Assembly (NCBI RefSeq): GCF_008373765.1
Contig: NZ_VUJW01000006.1
Span: 1-59,659, forward strand
Length of the DNA: 59,659 nt
Direction: 5' to 3'
Source of the DNA: Nocardioides antri
GTDB taxonomy: Bacteria; Actinomycetota; Actinomycetes; Propionibacteriales; Nocardioidaceae
The notes under the pieces were generated by a model. It worked only from the letters and a program-made list of their open reading frames with translations. It made no database searches and was not told the origin of the DNA. The position numbers were made by a program, and so were the translations under genes. The number at the start of each line of letters is the position of its first letter. The first letter of the stretch is position 1. Below are positions 54,095 to 59,659 of the stretch, piece after piece.

Positions 54095-55581
54095 TCGTCC
54101 TCCTCCTGCCAGGCGCGGCCGTCCCGTTCGATCAGCGTGGTCGCGGCGGTGGGCCCGCTGGTGCCGGCGGCGTAGCGCCGCGGCCGCTGGGGGGTCACCG
54201 CCCACCGCTGGAGGATCGGCTCCGTCCACGCCCACGAGGCCTCCACCTCGTCGCGGCGCATGAACAGGGTCGGGTTGCCGCGCATGACGTCCATGAGCAG
54301 CCGCTCGTAGGCGTCGGGAGAGCGGCTGCCGAACGCCGTGGCGTAGCTGAGGTCGAGCGACACCGGCCGCAACCGGATGCCGCCGGGCCCCGGCTCCTTC
54401 GCGGTCAGGTGCAGGTGCATGCCCTCGTCGGGCTGGACCCGGATGTGCAGCCGGTTCGGCGCGTTCACCCCCTGGCTGTGCGGGAACATCGCGTGCGGCG
54501 GCTCCTTGAACACCACCACGATCTCGGAGATCTTGCGGTCCATCCGCTTGCCCGTGCGCAGGTAGAACGGCACGCCGGCCCAGCGCCAGTTCTGCACCTC
54601 GGCCTTGATCGCCACGAACGTCTCGGTGGCGCTGTGGGGACGGCCGATGTCCTCGGTGTACGACGGCACGACGCTCCCCGCCACGACGCCCTCGCCGTAC
54701 CGCCCCCGCACGGTGTCGCGGTCGACGTCCTCGGGCGTCATCGGCTTGAGCGCCTGGAGCACCTTCAGCTTCTCGTCGCGGACGGTCTCCCTGCCGACGT
54801 ACGTCGGCGGCTCCATCGCCACCAGGCACAACAGCTGGAGCAGGTGGTTCTGGACCATGTCGCGGAGCGCTCCGGACTGGTCGTAGTACTCACCACGGTC
54901 GCCCACCCCCAGCGTCTCGGCGACGGTGATCTGCACGTGGTCGACCCAGCGGGAGTTCCAGAGCGGCTCGAGGAAGGTGTTGGCGAACCGGGTCACCAGC
55001 AGGTTCTGGACGCTCTCCTTGCCGAGGAAGTGGTCGATCCGGAAGATCTGCTGCTCGGCGAACACCTCGCCCACCACCGCGTTGATCGACCGGGCGGACT
55101 CGAGGTCGTCGCCGATCGGCTTCTCGAGCACGACCCGGGAGGTCTCCTCGACCGCTCCGATCTCGCCGAGGCGGCGGCAGATCGGGCCGAAGAGCTTCGG
55201 CGACACGGCGAGGTAGAACACCCGGACGGCCTCCGGCGACTGCTGCTCCTTGAGCACGGCGTGCAGCAGGTGCCATTCATCGGGCTGGGTCGCGTCGAGG
55301 GTCAGGTGGTGGAGCCGCTCGAGGAGCCGCCCGAACGCGTCCGGGTCGATCTCGTCGACGTGCTCGGCCGCAGCCTCCGCCACGAGGCTGCGGTAGGCGA
55401 CGTCGTCGAGGTCGGAGCGGGAGACGCCGATGATCCGGGTCGCCGCGGGCAGCTGGTGCTCGAGCTCGCGGTGGTAGAGCGCGGGCAGCAGCTTGCGGAG
55501 CGCGAGGTCTCCGGTGCCGCCGAAGACGACGATGTCGCACTCGGGCAGGTCGGCTAGGTGCTCTGCGGGGGGCGGAAGCAT
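54091..55581 (-). CDS. zwf: glucose-6-phosphate dehydrogenase
   Basis: A 496-aa NADP(NAD)-dependent enzyme of the oxidative pentose phosphate/Entner-Doudoroff entry. The start is ATG 55581 ([20 protein letters not shown]); the 21-residue extension crosses the operator. The nucleotide loop is [14 protein letters not shown], the catalytic region [20 protein letters not shown], and substrate Lys/His sites lie near LEKPIGDD and [15 protein letters not shown]. It is the first gene of zwf-edd-eda. It is divergent from a ROK regulator. Confidence 0.96.
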
Positions 55582-55590
55582 GGGCTCCAC

Positions 55591-55630
55591 CGAAGGACCG
55601 AAGGATGTCCTTCGCAATACAAACTTTTGT
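55591..55630. promoter_or_regulatory. operator cluster between zwf and the ROK regulator
   Basis: CGAAGGA-TG-TCCTTCG (55599-55614) is a perfect inverted repeat. A further half-site CGAAGGA lies at 55591-55597, and ACAAA-CT-TTTGT (55619-55630) is a second perfect inverted repeat. They lie in the 77-bp divergent promoter and suit control by the ROK protein. Confidence 0.6.
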
Positions 55631-55658
55631 CTGCTACATACCAAAGTAGGGTGAGCGT

Positions 55659-56819
55659 GTGTCGGACAGTGCCGGACATCTGCTGGAGTTGGTGCGCTCC
55701 GGGCGCGCGCGCACCCGTTCCGAGCTGCGCCGGGTGACCGGTCTCTCCCGCACCGCGGTCGTGAACCGGGTGGACGCCCTGGCCGGGGCAGGCCTGCTGC
55801 TGCTCGGCCACGAGCTCGAGTCGACGGGCGGCCGCCGGCCGGGGAGCCTGGTCTTCAACAAGGACGCCGGCGTCGTGCTGGCCGCCGCGATCGGGCGCTC
55901 CCGCTCCCAGCTCGCCGTCTTCGACCTCGCCGGTGACGAGCTCGACGCGACGTCCTTCGACCACGAGCTCGGCGCCGGCCCCGACGTGGTCATGCCGGCC
56001 GTGACGGAGCGGCTGCAGGGACTCCTCGACGCCATCGGGCGACCCCTGCTCGGTGTCGGAGTGAGCCTCCCGGGCGCGGTCGACACCGACCGGGGAGTGA
56101 GCGTCGACTCGCCCGTGCTCGCCGCCTGGGCCGGAGTCGACCTGACGCCGTACTTCGCCGACCTCGGTGGGGTGCCGACCTATGTTGGCAACGACGCCGA
56201 CGTGCTCGCCCGCTCGGAGCGGATGGGCCATGCCGCCGTGTACGACGACCTGATCGTGGTCAAGGCGTCGACCGGGCTCGGCCTCGGCATCATCGCCGAG
56301 GGGCGCGTCGTGTCCGGGCACCTCGGCGCCGCCGGCGAGATCGGCCACACGAAGGTCGAGCTCGCCGACGGCCTGCCCTGCCGGTGCGGCGACCGGGGCT
56401 GCCTCGAGACCGTCGCCGGCGGCTGGTCCCTCGTGAAGCAGGTCGTCGAGGCCGGCCGGCCGATCCAGCACGTCCGGGAGCTGACGGCGATGGCCGTCGC
56501 CGGCGACCCCGAGGCCAAGCACCTGCTCCGCGAGAGCGGGCGCCGGCTCGGGGAGCCCCTGGCCGTCGCCATCAACCTGCTGAACCCGCAGGCGGTCGTG
56601 ATCGGCGGTGACATGGCCGCCGCGTTCGACGTCTACGCGGCCGGCGTCCGCGAGAGCGTCTACGCCCGGGCGTCCGCCATCGCGACCCGCGAGCTGCGGA
56701 TCCTGCCGTCGACCTTCGGCGACCGCGCCGGCGTCGTCGGGTGCGCCGCGATGGCGCTGGACCAGGTGCTCAGCCCCGCCTCCGTGCAAGCACTGCTCGA
56801 CAAGCGCGCCGCGCGCTGA
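55659..56819 (+). CDS. ROK family transcriptional regulator
   Basis: A 386-aa repressor with an N-terminal winged HTH (LLELVRSGRARTRSELRRVT, LSRTAVVNRVDALAGAGLLL) and a sugar-kinase-like ROK domain (about 80-380). GLGVSLPGAVDTDRG-type segments (VGVSLPGAVDTDRGVSV), the conserved GHLGAAGEIGHTKVELADGL and the zinc motif CRCGDRGCLETVAGG are present. The start is GTG 55659. It is divergent from zwf-edd-eda and is the likely sugar-responsive regulator of that operon. Confidence 0.93.
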   Translation: MSDSAGHLLELVRSGRARTRSELRRVTGLSRTAVVNRVDALAGAGLLLLGHELESTGGRRPGSLVFNKDAGVVLAAAIGRSRSQLAVFDLAGDELDATSFDHELGAGPDVVMPAVTERLQGLLDAIGRPLLGVGVSLPGAVDTDRGVSVDSPVLAAWAGVDLTPYFADLGGVPTYVGNDADVLARSERMGHAAVYDDLIVVKASTGLGLGIIAEGRVVSGHLGAAGEIGHTKVELADGLPCRCGDRGCLETVAGGWSLVKQVVEAGRPIQHVRELTAMAVAGDPEAKHLLRESGRRLGEPLAVAINLLNPQAVVIGGDMAAAFDVYAAGVRESVYARASAIATRELRILPSTFGDRAGVVGCAAMALDQVLSPASVQALLDKRAAR

Positions 56820-56822
56820 CCG

Positions 56823-57287
56823 TCAGGACTCGACCTCGGCCTTGAGCCGCTCGAGGGTCTTGTTCATGCCGGCGAGGATCTCCTCGTCGAACCGGTCGAG
56901 CCCGCCCATCACCACACCCTGGAGCTTCGCCGACATGGGCGCCAGCCCGTCCGGCGCCTCGCGTCGTACGACGACGCGGGTGCCGCCGGCCGCCAGCGGC
57001 TCCAGCGTGTAGGACCAGACCGTGAAGTTGTCCTTGACCCGGAACGCGAGCTCGCGCGGCGGCTCGAACCGGATCACCTTCGACCGCGTCGGCCAGACCT
57101 TCCAGCCGCTGCGGTTGATGTTGAGCGTCTTCGTGCCCAGGCCGCCGGGGCCGCGCTGGATCGTCTTGACCACCTGGGGGCTCCACGCGGCCATCCGCGG
57201 GAGGTCGGACACCAGCGCCCAGATCTCCTCCGGGGTCGCTGCCATGTCGATCGTCGCTTCGAGCGTCTTCGCCTCGGTCACCGTCAT
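56823..57287 (-). CDS. SRPBCC (polyketide cyclase/START-like) family protein
   Basis: A 154-aa ligand-binding protein: MTVTEAKTLEATIDMAATPE then IWALVSDLPRMAAWSPQVVK is the usual N-terminal helix-grip segment, and the C-terminal long helix is VMGGLDRFDEEILAGMNKTL. Members bind hydrophobic ligands; function is unknown. It is tail-to-tail with the ROK gene with 3 bp between. Confidence 0.83.
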   Translation of the reverse strand: MTVTEAKTLEATIDMAATPEEIWALVSDLPRMAAWSPQVVKTIQRGPGGLGTKTLNINRSGWKVWPTRSKVIRFEPPRELAFRVKDNFTVWSYTLEPLAAGGTRVVVRREAPDGLAPMSAKLQGVVMGGLDRFDEEILAGMNKTLERLKAEVES

Positions 57288-57301
57288 GCCGCGACCCTAG
57301 G

Positions 57302-57316
57302 GCGACGCGGCGTCGC
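57302..57316 (-). terminator. hairpin after the secreted HNH gene
   Basis: GCGACGC-G-GCGTCGC (57302-57316) is a perfect palindrome with 7-bp arms, between the HNH gene (stop 57351) and the SRPBCC start. There is no T-run. Confidence 0.35.
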
Positions 57317-57350
57317 AGTCATCCGACTGTGGTAGGCAACACCTGGGCCC

Positions 57351-58004
57351 TCAGATGGCGCGCGTCACGGTGATCGTCACGTCGCTGCAGCCGGCAGCGA
57401 GGTTCTGCATCGCGCTCTTCTCACCGCTGTTGACCGTCAGCCGCCACCGGATCTTGACCGCGACGAACTCCCGCAGGTAGCGGCACTTGTCGTACGTCGG
57501 CAGCCACTCGGCGATGTCCTGGTCGCCCTTCGCCTGGTTGACGGTGTCGGTGACGCCGACCAGTGAGCGGTAGTCGCCGAGGTCGTTGGCGTAGGCCTCG
57601 CGCTGGGCGGCGGTCCAGTTGCGGGCACCGGAGTCCCAGGCCTCGGCGAGGGCGACCATGTGGTCGATGTCGATCCGGCCGGGATCGGTCCACGAGACCC
57701 GGTCGTAGTAGGAGAACCAGCGGCCGCCCGACAGGTTGCTGCAGGTCACCGCCGTCTCGGACTCGATGTCGAGCACCTCGTATCTCGTGTTGCACCCGTC
57801 GCCGTCGGCGTCGACCCAGTGCTTGAACTGGTCGCGGCTGTAGCCGGTCCGGACCTCGGCCGCGACCGGCAGGTTGTTGATCGCGGTGACCAGCGGCGCG
57901 GAGTACGTCTCCCCCGCGGCCTGAGCCGTGGGCGCCGGGCCGACCCCGACGAGGAGGGACGTGAGCACCCCGGTGAGCAGGGCGAGCGAGGAGAGCTTCT
58001 TCAT
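57351..58004 (-). CDS. secreted HNH (DUF1524/GmrSD C-terminal-like) nuclease family protein
   Basis: A 217-aa protein with a signal peptide (MKKLSSLALLTGVLTSLLVG..AQAA). DADGDGCNTRYEVLDIESET, then the His box RIDIDHMVALAEAWDSGARN and a third element VTDTVNQAKGDQDIAEWLP form the DUF1524 pattern, an HNH-type fold. GGAGG precedes the ATG. Extracellular nuclease activity on DNA is plausible; nutrient uptake or competition could be the use. Cysteines are present in pairs. Confidence 0.87.
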   Translation of the reverse strand: MKKLSSLALLTGVLTSLLVGVGPAPTAQAAGETYSAPLVTAINNLPVAAEVRTGYSRDQFKHWVDADGDGCNTRYEVLDIESETAVTCSNLSGGRWFSYYDRVSWTDPGRIDIDHMVALAEAWDSGARNWTAAQREAYANDLGDYRSLVGVTDTVNQAKGDQDIAEWLPTYDKCRYLREFVAVKIRWRLTVNSGEKSAMQNLAAGCSDVTITVTRAI

Positions 58005-58085
58005 GGCGGCCTCCGGTGACGGCGTGTGCGGTCGATGCTGCCACCGAGAGCCGGTGTTGCGCGTCAGCCAGGCGGGCGATTTCCG

Positions 58086-59546
58086 TCAGTGTTCACGCGC
58101 GGCCCACCACTCGCGGAGTGCCGCCTTCGCGTCGTCCTCGGACATCGGGCCGTTGTCGAGCCGCAGCTCGAGCAGGAACTTGTAGGCCTCCCCGACCTCG
58201 CGGCCCGGCGCGATGCCGAGGACCTCCATGATCTGGTTGCCGTCGAGGTCGGGCCGGATCGACGCCAGCTCCTCCTCCTCGGACAGCCGCTCGATGCGGG
58301 CCTCCAGCTCGTCGTAGGTACGTCGGAGCCGGTCGGCCTTGCGCTTGTTGCGGGTCGTGCAGTCGGCGCGGGTGAGCACGTGCAGCCGGTCGAGCTGGTC
58401 GCCGGCGTCCCGCACATATCGGCGCACCGCGGAGTCGGTCCACTCGCCCGAGCCGTAGCCGTGGAACCGCAGGTGCAGCTCCACCAGGTGGCTGACGGCG
58501 TCGATCTGGTCGCCGGAGAAGCGCAGGGCCTGCATCCGCTTGCGGGTGATCTTGGCGCCGACCACGTCGTGGTGGTGGAACGTCACGGTGCCGTCGTCGA
58601 GGAACCGCCGGGTCTTGGGCTTGCCGACATCGTGCATGAGCGCGGCGAACCGCGAGACGAAGTCGGGCCGCCCGCCGAGCCGGTCCTCGAGGTCGATGGC
58701 CTGCTCGAGCACCGTCAGCGTGTGCTCATAGACGTCCTTGTGCCGGTGGTGCTCGTCGCGCTCGAGCCGGAGTCGCGGGAGCTCGGGCAGCACGTGGTCG
58801 GCGAGCCCGGTGTCGACGAGCAGGGTCAGGCCCAGCCGCGGGTACGGCGCGCACACCAGCTTCAGCAGCTCGTCGCGCACCCGCTCGGCCGAGACGATCG
58901 TGATCCGCTCGGCCATCCCCGTCATCGCGGCGACCACCGGCTCGTCCACCGCGAACCCCAGCTGAGCGGCGAACCGCGCCGCACGCATCATCCGCAACGG
59001 GTCGTCGGAGAACGAGTCCTCCGGCCGGCCGGGCGTCCGGAGCACCTTGTTGGCCAGGTCGACCACGCCGCCGAACGGGTCGTCGATCAGCCGGCCCGGC
59101 AACCGCACCGCCATCGCGTTGACCGTGAAGTCGCGGCGGCCCAGGTCGCCGGCCAGCGTGTCGCCGTACTTCACCTCGGGCTTGCGCGAGCTCGGGTCGT
59201 AGGCCTCCGAGCGGTACGTCGTCACCTCGACCACCCAGTCGCCCTTGCGGCACCCGATCGTGCCGAAGTCGCGGCCCATGTCCCACCACGCGTCGCCCCA
59301 GCCACGCAGGATCTTGTCGGTCTGCTCCGGCCGTGCTGACGTCGTGAAGTCGAGGTCGTTGGAGTGCCGCCCCAGCATCGCGTCCCGCACCGGCCCCCCG
59401 ACCAGCGCCAGCTCGTGCCCGGCCTCGGCGAACAGCACCCCGAGCTCGTCGATCACCGGCCCGATCCGCTCGAGCTCCGCCGTGACCGCTTCCTGCACGT
59501 CGACCAACCGGATCGGCTCTGGCGACGGCAGATGGGGCTCGGACAC
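58086..59546 (-). CDS. cca: CCA-adding tRNA nucleotidyltransferase
   Basis: A 486-aa enzyme (annotated pcnA in mycobacteria) that adds or repairs the 3' CCA end of tRNA. The head domain reads LVGGPVRDAMLGRHSNDLDF, with the catalytic Asp-x-Asp in LDFTT. TVNAMAVRLPGRLIDD-type neck and a C-terminal HD domain (AALMHDVGKPKTRRFLDDGT, HHHDVVGAKITRKRM) follow. The start is GTG 59546, preferred by family start. The gene is origin-side in many actinobacteria. The remaining 59547-59659 shows no gene. Confidence 0.95.
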   Translation of the reverse strand: MSEPHLPSPEPIRLVDVQEAVTAELERIGPVIDELGVLFAEAGHELALVGGPVRDAMLGRHSNDLDFTTSARPEQTDKILRGWGDAWWDMGRDFGTIGCRKGDWVVEVTTYRSEAYDPSSRKPEVKYGDTLAGDLGRRDFTVNAMAVRLPGRLIDDPFGGVVDLANKVLRTPGRPEDSFSDDPLRMMRAARFAAQLGFAVDEPVVAAMTGMAERITIVSAERVRDELLKLVCAPYPRLGLTLLVDTGLADHVLPELPRLRLERDEHHRHKDVYEHTLTVLEQAIDLEDRLGGRPDFVSRFAALMHDVGKPKTRRFLDDGTVTFHHHDVVGAKITRKRMQALRFSGDQIDAVSHLVELHLRFHGYGSGEWTDSAVRRYVRDAGDQLDRLHVLTRADCTTRNKRKADRLRRTYDELEARIERLSEEEELASIRPDLDGNQIMEVLGIAPGREVGEAYKFLLELRLDNGPMSEDDAKAALREWWAAREH

Positions 59547-59659
59547 GGGCCGGAGTCTACGAGTGCCGGTCCCGGCGGGCCCGGGGAGGCGCTGCGCTGG
59601 GCTGTTCCTGGCTGCGCCGGTCGTGTGTGTCGCGCGTGGGTGGGGGCGGTGCCGGGAGG

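Overview
The window is a chromosomal stretch of a high-G+C actinobacterium, most likely a Nocardioides or close relative (Nocardioidaceae). The evidence is the GC-rich codon use, the many GTG/TTG starts and 4-bp stop/start overlaps, a DUF222/HNH endonuclease gene, short dispersed palindromic repeats, and the block dnaB-rplI-rpsR-ssb-rpsF followed by a GT87 glycosyltransferase, a class A PBP, a PadR regulator and ino1. The same core order is known in Mycobacterium tuberculosis (Rv0046c-Rv0058), so this is probably the origin-proximal part of the chromosome. No tRNA, rRNA, CRISPR array, transposase or integrase was seen.

Layout. 1-5.5 kb: truncated DUF222/HNH gene with an SOS-box-like site, then the tyrosine/homogentisate operon hpd-hmgA-fahA with a divergent Lrp/AsnC regulator. 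5.5-14.5 kb: secreted lipase, PhzF-like protein, L,D-transpeptidase, bile-acid:Na+ symporter family protein with TetR regulator and divergent thioesterase, PNPOx-like protein, an NmrA-like reductase behind a SoxR-like operator, and an ankyrin lipoprotein coupled to a secreted gluconolactonase-like protein. 14.6-26 kb: two-component system, VOC proteins, a three-gene MerR operon, a RibD/DHFR-like reductase, a long divergent tryptophan-2,3-dioxygenase-like protein, an XRE/FMN-reductase pair, a TetR/VOC pair, and an ECF41 sigma factor divergent from an epimerase-like gene that carries a near-consensus ECF41 promoter.

26.1-30.4 kb is a visibly lower-GC island next to the 3' end of dnaB. It holds five unfamiliar or unusual genes: a 544-aa multidomain protein, a GTG-started HTH/coiled-coil protein, a divergent 142-aa protein, a Ser/Thr kinase-like protein with no obvious beta-3 lysine, and a RuvC/RNase-H-fold protein with degenerate acidic residues. 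The last two are translationally coupled. This is the best candidate in the window for an undescribed system, possibly defence or conflict related; that role is inference from architecture and location.

30.7-59.7 kb: dnaB interrupted by an apparently complete LAGLIDADG intein, a MATE transporter, the rpsF-ssb-rpsR-rplI operon with a clear terminator, a double-FHA membrane serine protease, an endonuclease-IV-like protein, MarR and ArsR/MFS genes, a FemAB transferase plus alanine-racemase-like pair, the GT87/PBP1 pair, PadR-ino1, an Entner-Doudoroff operon zwf-edd-eda divergent from a ROK repressor, an SRPBCC protein, a secreted HNH nuclease and the CCA-adding tRNA nucleotidyltransferase.
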